Source of the DNA: Pinus tabuliformis
Taxonomy: Eukaryota > Streptophyta > Pinopsida > Pinales > Pinaceae
NCBI GenBank assembly: GCA_031772625.1
Contig: CM062811.1
Coordinates: 643,822,820-643,886,819, forward strand
DNA: 64,000 nt
Reading direction: 5' to 3'
Shown here: positions 54,900-64,000 of the stretch, in pieces
Position numbering within the stretch: position 1 is the first letter of the stretch
Layout: the number at the start of each line of letters is the position of its first letter
Notes under the pieces: model-generated
Told to the model about the DNA's origin: nothing
What the model saw: the letters and a program-made list of their open reading frames with translations, nothing else
The model's database searches: none
Translations under genes and position numbers: made by a program

Positions 54900-57013
54900 T
54901 GATGAGCCCCAATTTTGGTACAATTTGGGCTCATTTTGGCCTATTCTACTTGCTCAAACCATTCATATTTTATTGCTTATGCATGCATTTCTTAGTTTGT
55001 TCGTGTTGTTTGTAGGAAGAAGGGTAGACATATTATCTACGTGACTAATGCATGATGCTTTCAGGTTTTTTGCATTTAAAGGGAGAAAAGACACGAAAAA
55101 GGAGACAAGGGGACAATGAGGTGGCACTGCTGGTTTTTAGGAGAGGATGTCCACAATCTTGGGGACCTTCCTCGTGATTCCCACCATAGCTCCGAGCTCC
55201 AACCAATCTCCCCACCGAGCATAGAGCACCGAGCATAGAGGCAGCCAACTGTTCTACAGGAACAGCAGTTATAACTGTTCTACAGGATCACCAAGTTAAA
55301 CTTCAGTTGGACAGCCGAGTTCCTAAAATCAAGGAGACCTATTGGATGATCGTTTTTGCATAAGTATAGAGGTCGTAGCCTTTGAGAGGTTGTTGAAACT
55401 TTCGCATTACTATTGTAATTTTTGAGCACAGCTCGGTGTTAGTTCTTGTTGTAAGCCAGTTTTGGCATAACATCAGATTATGAATAAAGAAGGCAGATTT
55501 TGATCTAGCTCTGAGTTTTCTTAGGGAGGCTATAGCTCTCAGGTTAGGGCCCAAACTGAGAGCCATAGATCCCCTCTGCTGTAGTGTTGTTTGCATTTCG
55601 TTTCAGCACTCTGAGTTTTCATTTTCACATGCAATTTGAATTACAGGTTGTTGAATTAGTCTTTTTCATGAGCATAGATAGGACTAGTTTATGGTTGAAT
55701 TGCTCTCGGTTGTTTAGTTAGATTAGCAGGTTGATAATACATTGGAGCTCCAGCAAAAAAGGTTGAGGAAGTCTCCACTGCCATCTCCGTTTGGAGATTG
55801 GAGTGCAGCCTATACCAGCCACAAAAACACACAGTTCTTCACTTCATACATGTTGCAACATAGTCTCGTTATGATAGATCTTTCCACATGATTCACACCT
55901 GCACACACGCCTTCATCACAGCTTCACGCACATTCTCCTTCGCGTTTTGGATTGCTGTTCATTGAATTTATACGCACAGGTAGTTTAGGTTGATGCATTT
56001 TCGGTTTGGTGACAGTCATAAGCATTTGTTTCACTTCCACTGCTCTCTCTCGTTCCATTACCTCATTCTCCATCTTGATCACGCATGCAAACACATCGTT
56101 GACCCCTACTCCACTCTGTTATCTCCCAAAGTCTTTCACTCCTCACATAGCTTCATTCTCTAGCCCTTTCGTTGACCTAGTCCTCTATCTTCCAACCTAC
56201 TCCCTACACTCACTCCCTATCCTATTCTTCCACTTCTGAGCCATCACCAGCCTTATTCCTACCTTACACATCTCCCCCTACCATTCCATCACTCCTCCAT
56301 CACTTCAAACACTCACGGTAGGTCATCCTGTAGCAATTTGTAGACATCCTGTAGAAATCTCTGCGTATCCTGTAGGATCCCCTGCAGACATCCTGTAGGA
56401 GGCCACTCACTCGGTTGCTGAGCATCTGAATGCGAGGAACCTCTGTGGATGGATGCTAAGGATCCCTAGGGACCTCTCCTAGCCTCCCCAACCTGTCCCA
56501 CGCTTTCCTTCCTTCTCCATCCCATCTGCACAACCAAACCCTAGTTAGCACAAAATCACAATCATTCCATCCACTTAAAGGAAAAATACAAAAACATGTC
56601 TTTTATGATGCAAGTAGCTTAGATCCATGCATTTCCACTTATTAGAGGTAACAACAGCATTGGTAGAGGTTTCATTCACATTCTTTGCATTATAGAGGTT
56701 AGACTAGTTCAATTAGGGTTTCCTAGGTTTACATGCTTTGATTTGCTTTCAGTCCATTTTGTCAAGTAGAGTAGTTTTCCTTTGAGAATAGCTTTCGTCC
56801 ATCAATTAGCAAGCTTCTTCTGAGAGCCTATAGAAGTTGGCTTGAGCCCTAGCGGACTTGTGCCAGCTGACCAAGTGACAGCTGCGACAAGAGCTAGTAC
56901 TTGTGCATATAGCACCGTCGCTTCCAAGTTTGTACGAACTACCAGGTTGATAAAATGAGAGACAGGAAGCCCCAGGAGTTGTAGCATTATTGCTACAATA
57001 CTGGAGGTCACCA
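54900..57013 (+). repeat. 3' LTR of element 4
   Basis: 2114 bases, ~1.1% from the 5' LTR. It is longer because of short tandem duplications (a 14-bp repeat of AGCATAGAGCACCG and an 11-bp repeat near 56285). The same six CTACAGGA/TCCTGTAG motifs are retained. It is followed by CCATC (57014-57018). Confidence 0.92.
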
Positions 57014-57018
57014 CCATC

Positions 57019-57956
57019 CACATTCGAGGTTAATGCTACCAATCCATCATGTCAGTGTCGCCGATATGTTCAAGAGAAGTCATTCAGAGAATTCACCTGT
57101 GTCTCACCCACTACAATACATTTATACTCCATTCTTTCATGATTGCCACCCTGAACCTTATATCACCAGATCGTTTTCACCTCCATTAAAATCATTTTCT
57201 CCATTCCGTGTCATTGATGTGGGATTCATTAAGGCCCTCCTGTGACAGATCACTTCTTGTCGACATCAGCTCATTATCCAAGAAGTTGATCTAGGAACAC
57301 CCCATTCAGTACTTTGAAGCTTGCATGCCTCAATGGCAAGTTTCTCACTTCCGACGACAGGTTTACATCAATGACCTTCGACCGAAAGATTTTGTGTGGT
57401 GTTCGACGCCGAGTCCTTTATTCACACCACGTGAATTGTACTGCAGTACCTTGAGGGTCATTATCATTATCGGTGATTCCTCTCGCGCTTGTTAACAGCT
57501 TATATCATTGGCTGGTAATCAAGCGATGTCTTTCCATGTTCGACTCCAGAACATCTCTCACATGGATAGACTTGTACTTCAAGTGAAGAACAAACGAGAT
57601 TGAAGACCCTGGATCTAGTTTCATCCATCCGGGCTGCGATATATATTCAGGGAAATAAAGACATCAAATGTACATCATTGCTGCACAGATAATCATCCAA
57701 TCAAAGGGATGATGGCTCTATTAGAATCATCAGTCTACACTCAGACGATTATCTGTCTTATGTACATGAAAATGAATTTATAAAGCTGAGCATGGGAATG
57801 CCCACCTCAGCTAGATCATGAAAATATTATGAAGATAATGTATTGTATTGTATCTTATTACAGGTCTCCTCCCAGCTTGAAAGAACTTCGGATCCTCATA
57901 ATAAAGCATTTCACCCGACATCAAAAGATTAACGACCTCATGCTTTAGGGGGAAAC
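57019..57956 (+). other. 3' end of element 3 internal region, right of element 4
   Basis: Non-coding. The sequence resumes element 3 after the CCATC duplication and ends with the purine tract TTTAGGGGGAAAC (57944-57956) directly before the 3' LTR. Confidence 0.75.
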
Positions 57957-59013
57957 TGTTATAGACATTTTTGGGCACTACAACCCCAAGCATGAAATGT
58001 CCATAAACCAAGGGCTCCTAAGTCCCTAAAAGTGTTGTTCTAACCCCTAAAGGAACAAGGTCAACTGATTACAGCTTCTCCCAGAAGTTCTCCATGAAAA
58101 AACTGCTCAGAATTGGTCAAAGCAGGATCATTTCAGCTGCTCCACAGGCCAGGTGCGTTGCATCTCACCTAAGTACACTGTGAGGGTGCGTTGCATTGCA
58201 AAAATCCCTTCTATGCGGTGCGATGGGCGAGAAATGACAAATGGCAGTGTCATTCCGCGAGGTGGAGAGGCAATGGAAGCTTCCAGAAACTTCTCCTGTG
58301 ACACTTGCCTCTCTGAATTCGACCAAGGATGAGTAAGATATCATCAATCTCCAAGTGGAAGCAAGAACTATCAGAGAGAAGACACTAATCAAATCATAAG
58401 CTGACTCATCTCCATTACAGATATCTATATATGGATCCCTCATCCCAGAGATCCAGAGGTTGGAATTTTGCATATTGTAAGGAATTGTTGTTGGTTTCTT
58501 GAGACAAACATCAGATTGTTGGGTGATCTAAGCTTTGTATGAGGTGAAGAGGGGCTTCCTTGCTGAGAGGTTGATGCTGGGTCAGAACAACTGGTTGTAA
58601 CTCCTCTTGGCTTTTTCTTGTTTATCAATAAAAGCTATTCAAGTTTTCCTCCATACTCGTGTGTCATTTATGTTTGCTGCATTTGTATGGTCAATTTACA
58701 TCTGATCCTAGATTCTTTATGATTATAGATCCATGTCTTTGTATAGTGCTATGCTACTGTGATCTTACAGGTACTCTGTGAAGCTGGGCGTGCAAGGGAA
58801 CAAGTAGCGAAAGACTATCAAGGAAGAGAGGAATCAAACCAGGAGATTAGCGCACCAGGAGATTAGCGCAAGACAGAGGTTGGTCTTCTTTGTTCCTCTC
58901 TATCTATACTTTATAAAGGAAAAACAAAAGTAGATTTACTGTGTTTGTTTCTAAGGTAGCTATCACACCTTAGTGGGATAAGCAGTTCTGAGTAGACACT
59001 TTTCCCTGTAACA
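57957..59013 (+). repeat. 3' LTR of element 3
   Basis: 1057 bases, ~2.2% from the 5' LTR, with a 15-16-bp tandem duplication (CCAGGAGATTAGCGCA twice, near 58840-58868) absent from the 5' copy. TATATATG is at 58426-58433 and AATAAA at 58627-58632. Confidence 0.9.
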
Positions 59014-60605
59014 AGAGGGGGGGGTGAATCAGTATTATTAAATCAATATAACTTTTCAATTTCCATATTAAGATTCATATACACTACTTCAGTTAAGGCA
59101 AACCGCGTGTATATGCAACTGTGTGTAATGCAACAAGCTTACATCCAGTAAACTTATGATTTAGTTAGTTGATCCTTAATGAGTGCATCAGAACATTATT
59201 AACCATATGAACAATAAAATAGAACAGATCATCACACACAAGAAGCACACATGAACACCATGATGTAAGGTGGAAACCCAATGTGGGTGAAAACCACCTG
59301 CTGCAAGTCGTCTCAATCTTATTTTTAACAAGAAACTTCTTTTACAATAGTTCTGTATTGGTGCAGTCTTATACCAGTACACAGGCTTCTACCTACAGAA
59401 GGCTACAACCTTCTCTCATTCTCCAGACTCTCCTGGAAGGGAGCTACAACCCCCTTAGCTCTTGTACTAGCCAATCCATTTATTAGTATGTAGGTGCTGG
59501 CCTACTGAATGCTCCAATCTTCACTCATTTTCCAGCTGCTACTGGAAGGGAGCTACCACCCCCTTAGCTCTTGTACTAGCTGATGTACGAGTACGTAGGT
59601 GCCGACCTACAGAAGGCTACAACCTTCTCTTTCTTCCAGGGACCACGTTTCATAAATTTTCAAACTGGATCCATGAATATCAATCAAACATCTAATAGAT
59701 TTGCAATCAACCAACTTCCTTGTACAAATACTGAATCAATAACTTCTTAGAACACAGTACCAGTAACTAGCCACCAATTCAGAACCCTGAACACTGCAAT
59801 AATAGATAAAAGAAGCTAAAACATATTTCAAGAAAAAGTCTGCAACTTCACCAATAGAAACCTGTGTACGTCCGCAGTATTCAGTTCTTTGACCTGCGAG
59901 TATCCGCACCTGCGTTGTGTCGAGCCTGCAGGTATCCGCGCCTGCGCTGTGTCACACCTGCGGGTATAGATAAATTATCAGACTTCACTTATACCCCAGA
60001 TTATAAGATTTACAGATCTGATCATGTGCCAAAGAGATCTCAACCCATCAGTAGATCTATCTTGTAATGATCAGGTTTCTCCTTGATTCAGGTCCAACTA
60101 TAACTCACCAACCGATCATCAATATTTTAGATCTTGCTCATCTCAAGATATTCAACACATTAGTTACCCAAGCCAAATGATCTCCTTTCCTTTTTATAGT
60201 CTAGGCCTTACTCAAAACCATGGTCCAAAACCATAGAGATCCAATACTAGGGACCCAAAACCTGGGTTCAATACTTTAGATGCAAAACCACAGACCAAAA
60301 CCATAGGATCAAAAATTTCGGACTAAATACCATGGACCAACCATAAGATTTCCCACGTGCGCGCTTTTCTCTGCATGAAAGTGCGTGTTATTTACGTTCG
60401 GACTTTTTGATCAGAGAACCTGTGTACATGTCCGCAACTTTTGTTCAACGCACCTGCATACATTCGTGGCTTCGTGAACAGGAACCTGTGGGTATCTCAT
60501 TTTCTATTGTTTTGAGAGCCTGAACTTGTGATCTACTATTTGAGCGAGTTACCATCAAGGACAACACTTATGCCATCGAGCCAAACCTGTGTCATAATTC
60601 CCACA
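59014..60605 (-). repeat. 5' LTR of element 2, main piece
   Basis: 1592 bases continuing the LTR cut at 32895. It matches 25616-27268 with ~5% divergence in the sampled part. It carries the 32-bp minisatellite in only two units (59893-59955), against four in the partner. It ends TTCCCACA beside element 1 RT. Confidence 0.88.
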
Positions 60606-61549
60606 GAAATAGTTGTCTATCCTAGTGTACCAAGCATGGGGTGCTTTCTTTAGCCCATACAATGCTCTCTTGATCTGACACACATGCGGCTCACAGCCAA
60701 AGGTCTCAAAACCTTCAAGTTTCTCTATATACACATCTTCCTCAATCATGCTATTAAGGAAGGATGCCTTCACATCCATTTGATGTATCTTCCAACCCAT
60801 CTGTGTTGATAGTGACAATATAGATCTAATTGATGAGTACCTTGCAATAGGAGCAAAGGTCCCATCATAGTCAATCCCTCTACCTGTGAAAAGCCACAGG
60901 CCACAAACCTAGCCTTATGCTTCTCCACACTACCATCTACAGCTTGCTTTACCTTGTAAAGCCAACGGGAGCTCACCACTGACTTGTCCTCTGATCTCGG
61001 GACCACATCCCAAACATTGTTATGAAGTATGGAGTCATACTACTCCACCATGGCATCAACACAAACCAGCTGCTACACTGCTTCCTTAAAGGAAGATGGC
61101 TCTGTCACAACAAATTCACCCATAAGAGCCATGTATCCATTGTACCTCTCAAGTGACCTCCTCTGCCTGTGCTGAGAAGTGGGTGCTCCCACATTCTCCC
61201 ATGCATCATCCAACAATATGTCAACCTCTCTAGTGCACTTTCTCTCCTCTATAGAAGACTCTGCCTGAGTGGATGTATCCTTTCCGGAATCCTCTGCATG
61301 TGGCTGATCCACATAAATCTGAGGCTCCTCAACCTTAGGAGCTAAAATCTCCTCATCCACATGTAGCTCAAGCTCCATCTCAAGGGAAACTTGCATGGCC
61401 TTCTCCTCATCGAATTTGACATCCCTGCGAACCACTATCATCTTGCTGGTTGGCAAGTATGCCCAATAGTTGTGAGGTTTATCAGTGTACCCCACAAATT
61501 TCCTCAACTCTATTATAGGCTCAAGCTTCTTCCATGCATCTTTGGTCAC
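60606..61549 (-). CDS. Copia RT (N-terminal part) of element 1
   Basis: Minus strand. An acidic linker follows integrase (about 61080-61450). RT then shows KSVVSSRWLYKVKQAVDGSV, KHKARFVACGFSQVEGL, IHQMDVKASFLNSMIEEDVY and IKRALYGLKKAPHAWYTRI up to the insertion boundary. The remaining RT with the YVDD box is left of element 2. Strongly decayed. Confidence 0.85.
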
Positions 61550-62539
61550 ATGGAAATATACCGATGACCCAAAAATCCTGAAGTGACCAACATCTAGCCT
61601 CTTACCGGAATAAGCCTCCTATGGTGTCTTCATCTCAAGTATCCAATGTGGGCTACGGTTCTAAACATAAACCATTATGTTACATACCTCAACTTACAAG
61701 TGTAGTGATAGGCCCTTATCATGGAACATCACCCTTGCTGCCCCTACTATGCTTCTATTCTTCCTCTCGGCCACCCCATTCTACTTAGGGTTATGGGGTG
61801 TCGTCAACTCCTGTTTAATCCCTTCTACTGCACAAAAGTTCTTAAACTCATTTGAGACATACTCACCACGATTATCACTCCATAGAGATTTAACCTTGTT
61901 TCCTAACTCTTTCTCCACCAATGCTTTAAACTCACAAAACTTTCTGAAATTTTGATCCTTTTTCTGCATGAAAAATGTCCAGCATTTATGAGAATAGTCA
62001 TAAACAAATATAACATAATACATGTGTTTGGTCGTGGATGTTGTCGATAATGGTCCACACACATCTGAATGGAGTCACTCTAGAATAGCCTCTGCTCGAC
62101 TGTCTCTGTCGTGAAAGGAAGACTTAGTGTATTTTCCTAAATTACACCCCTTAAATGTATCGACTTGCTCAAGCGTACCTTTACGAAGCCCTGTAGAGAT
62201 CTGATGCAATATCTTCAAAGCCCCATGATGCAAGTGGCCCAATCGCATGTGCCACAACCCACCAACATCTCGGCTTTGTACCCTTTCTGCTTTTCTACTC
62301 AAAGCAACACACTCCTCTAGCTCCAACTTATAGAGATTCTTCACCTGAATCCCTGTCTTCTTTACTTGACCCGTGGCTATGTGTCGAAGGAACACCTTTC
62401 CTTTCGAGAATATCACATCATGGCGTCTATCCTCAAGCATGGCAATGAATACCAAGTTCTTTTTCAGGTTGGGCACATACATAACATTCTTCAAGGTTTG
62501 TGGATCCCCATGCTCCCTCTGAAAAGTAATCATGCCCAA
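61550..62539 (-). CDS. Copia integrase and pre-integrase region of element 1
   Basis: Reads LWHMRLGHLHHGALKILHQI with a following Cys pair (HHCC module) around 62150-62290. The core follows with MYYVIFVYDYSHKCWTFFM, VKSLWSDNRGEYVSNEF and GIKQELTTPHNP (61781-62062). The order integrase then RT confirms copia. Several breaks. Confidence 0.85.
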
Positions 62540-63544
62540 TCCAAAACACTATGCTTCCCATCGCCACCCATCTCGATATGCATCTAGATATCTTTCTCCT
62601 CCATGTCACTAAATAACTCTTTGTTGCCAGTGATGTGGAATGAAGCTCCACAATCTAAGTACCATACATTTCCCATCATTGATGACACCATGCATGCAAT
62701 GGGGGAAAAGTCCATATCGAATTGAGAGGCCAAAGCCTCACCCGTCGCTCCTCCTGAGGACTTCTTCTTAGACTTCTTGAGTGGACAATTTGTAGCAAAA
62801 TGGCCTAGGTCATGACAATGAAAGCACTTAAACTTTTGTCATTTATTTCTTCTTACCTCCATGATAAGAATCTGATTTAGAATGGGAAGCTTTCCCTTTC
62901 CCCTTCTTCACCTTAATCGCTAAGGCATGGTTCTCTTCATCATCAGTCTTTGATGAAGAGACATCCCTGGTGTTCCTCCTAATCTCCTCCTACATCAAAT
63001 CCAACCACAGTCATTCCCAATCCGGAAGCTTCTCCGGACCATTCATAGAGTCCTCATAACTATGCCAACTATTTGGGAGTCCTACAAGAGCAAGACTCAC
63101 CATATCATCCTCAGCAACCATGATTCCAACACTTCCAAATTCATCATGACATTGAGTGAACTTGGTCAAGTATTTTGCAATAGTCTCGCCTTTCTCCATT
63201 TTGATTTTTCAAAGTTTGTCCTTCAGTGTCAATTCTCTTTGGTCACTATTTTTCTAATACAGTTCTGTCAATGTTTTCCACATAGCATACATATTTTCCT
63301 TTCCATGGAGACTCAAAACAATGTGGTCTCGAACTCCCTCAAGGATTATCCGCCTCGCCTTCACCACACACTTCTTCCATTCGACAAAATTCTGTGCATC
63401 CAATGCTACTGACTTAGGAATTTCTTAATAAATGAATTCCTTCAAGCCATTATCCTCTAGCACAACCTCAGTTCTGCCCCTCCAAGATATAAAATTCAAG
63501 TTTCCTTCGAAGGCACATTCGAGATGCAAACCATAGAACGCCAT
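62540..63544 (-). CDS. Copia gag, CCHC knuckle and protease of element 1
   Basis: Gag starts at 63544 (MAFYGLHLECAFEGNLNFIS) and continues with EKGETIAKYLTKFTQCHDEF and LALVGLPNSWHSYEDSM (63011-63199), typical of plant copia gag. A knuckle CFHCHDLGHFATNC lies near 62790-62830. A protease segment precedes integrase (VWYLDCGASFHI-like, about 62610-62670). Many breaks, but the order gag-knuckle-protease is clear. Confidence 0.8.
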
Positions 63545-63635
63545 CTGCCGATCCTGAAATATGTATTACAAATTCGAATTTCACCTGTAACCCAAAACTC
63601 AAAACTTTGAAATCTCCTCTAGTATATTGTTCTCA

Positions 63636-63647
63636 GCTCCGATACTA
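63636..63647 (-). other. Primer binding site of element 1
   Basis: The minus strand reads TAGTATCGGAGC directly beside the 5' LTR. It is a decayed initiator-Met type site. Confidence 0.75.
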
Positions 63648-64000
63648 TGTAGAAAATCCCATAGATTCACAAGCTCATGCAATGTACTAAAGCATGAGAT
63701 AAGAACCTACTTCTACTTTCAACCAGCAAAAGCCAATATATCGAACAAAACAATATGAACAAGAAGAAGATAAATCAATAGCACAACACAAGATGTATCT
63801 GGGTAAATCCACCACTCAAAACCCCGCTATCTGTATTGCATATATCATAAATATGAGTGAAGATACGAAGCTTGTTCTCGGTAGAAAAATTCCGCACAAG
63901 TATGCTAAACTCTCTCGGCTCACAAGCTAGCTCAAGCTAACTCCTTAGCCTATTCAGCAGCGCTCCAAGCCCATATTTAAAGGGAATTCATGCTTCTAAA
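63648..64000 (-). repeat. 5' LTR of element 1 (partial, leaves the window)
   Basis: Begins TGTAGAAAATCCCATAG and aligns with 23686 onward, ~12% divergent over the shared ~350 bases. The far end and target duplication (expected ATCCC) lie beyond the window. Confidence 0.88.

Larger units (their letters stand above)
45888..57013 (+). mobile_element. Element 4: large RT-less LTR element inserted in element 3
   Basis: LTRs are 45888-47976 and 54900-57013, with TGATGAG...TCACCA ends, exact target duplication CCATC on both sides, primer site 47983-48000 and purine tract 54888-54899. The 6.9-kb internal region holds a knuckle-bearing gag-like ORF, a six-hairpin array and a large ORF of unknown function, but no protease, RT or integrase. 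I count ~24 substitutions plus two short tandem-duplication indels between LTRs (~1.1%), the youngest insertion in the window. It looks structurally whole and close to intact, with about one or two breaks, but depends on other elements to move. Confidence 0.92.
32896..59013 (+). mobile_element. Element 3: Ty3/gypsy Tat-like element inserted in the LTR of element 2
   Basis: Plus strand. LTRs are 32896-33936 and 57957-59013; the primer site is 33940-33957. Gag, protease, RT, RNase H and integrase run from 36902 to 42366. A second RNase H-like region (42460-42885) and an antisense ORF (43055-44287) follow, and a purine tract precedes the 3' LTR. Both sides are flanked by AGAGGGG (32889-32895 and 59014-59020), part of the element 2 G tract. 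Element 4 (11.1 kb) is inserted near its 3' end. I count ~23 substitutions between LTRs (~2.2%). Roughly five to eight breaks in the coding part. Confidence 0.9.
25596..60605 (-). mobile_element. Element 2: Ty1/copia element inserted in the RT of element 1
   Basis: Minus strand. The 3' LTR is 25596-27268, the purine tract 27269-27280, and pol and gag 27928-32811. The primer site follows at ~32858-32869. The 5' LTR is in two pieces (32872-32895 and 59014-60605) because element 3 sits in it. Apart from that insertion it is structurally complete: ~1.65-kb LTRs and 5.6 kb internal. Flanks AAAGT and GAAAT are an imperfect target duplication. LTR divergence sampled over ~400 bases is about 5%. The coding part has only a handful of breaks. 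Confidence 0.9.
23686..64000 (-). mobile_element. Element 1: old Ty1/copia element, split by 35 kb of nested insertions
   Basis: Minus strand. The 3' LTR is 23686-24568. RNase H and the end of RT are 24569-25595. The element resumes at 60606 with the rest of RT, then integrase, protease, CCHC knuckle and gag up to ~63544. The primer site is 63636-63647 and the 5' LTR starts at 63648 and leaves the window. The two RT parts abut precisely once the intervening DNA is ignored (…RIDNYF on the right, TKLGFTKSEADANLY on the left). LTR divergence over ~350 shared bases is ~12% by eye, the oldest of the nest. Heavily decayed, with more than ten breaks. Confidence 0.9.

Overview
The window is plant nuclear DNA made almost entirely of LTR retrotransposons. 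I found no convincing host gene, rRNA or tRNA gene, CRISPR array or prokaryotic feature. The Ty1/copia and Ty3/gypsy (Tat-like) domain sequences, primer sites matching plant initiator-Met tRNA, multi-kilobase LTRs and deep nesting suggest intergenic heterochromatin of a seed plant with a large genome. A gymnosperm is my guess; the species cannot be fixed from this sequence alone.

Layout. (1) 1-2196: minus-strand gag, primer site and LTR start of a Ty3/gypsy element (C). (2) 2197-5547: a complete short non-autonomous copia-type element (A) inserted into C. (3) 5548-11881: more C-linked sequence with a decayed minus-strand ORF cluster (globular domain, Ser/Gln-rich linker, coiled coils). This could belong to an unusually long LTR. 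(4) 11882-18666: element B, a non-autonomous LTR element in tandem form (internal-LTR-internal-LTR) whose short coding block has coiled coil, two G-patch-like repeats and a CCHC knuckle. (5) 18667-23685: plain AT-rich intergenic DNA with a strong hairpin, a TA/GT microsatellite, a duplicated ~0.5-kb block of hairpin units and a likely solo LTR. (6) 23686-64000: a four-level nest. Copia element 1 (minus; runs off the right edge) is split in its RT by copia element 2 (25596-60605, minus). The 5' LTR of element 2 is split by gypsy element 3 (32896-59013, plus). The 3' region of element 3 is split by element 4 (45888-57013, plus), a large element with no reverse transcriptase.

LTR-pair divergence counted by eye falls with nesting depth: about 12% (element 1, partial), ~5% (element 2, sampled), ~2.2% (element 3) and ~1.1% (element 4). 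This is the order the nesting requires. Elements 1 to 3 carry pol domains in various states of decay. A, B and element 4 lack pol and must have been mobilised by enzymes from other copies.

The least explained signals are in element 4. The 8-mer CTACAGGA (or its complement) occurs about 35 times across both LTRs, the leader and the coding region, read in different frames. A six-hairpin array near 50.0-50.3 kb has outer stems that covary while the core stays constant. Also notable are a second RNase H downstream of integrase and an antisense ORF in element 3, iterated primer-site-like motifs inside the LTRs of A, and the G-patch-bearing element B.
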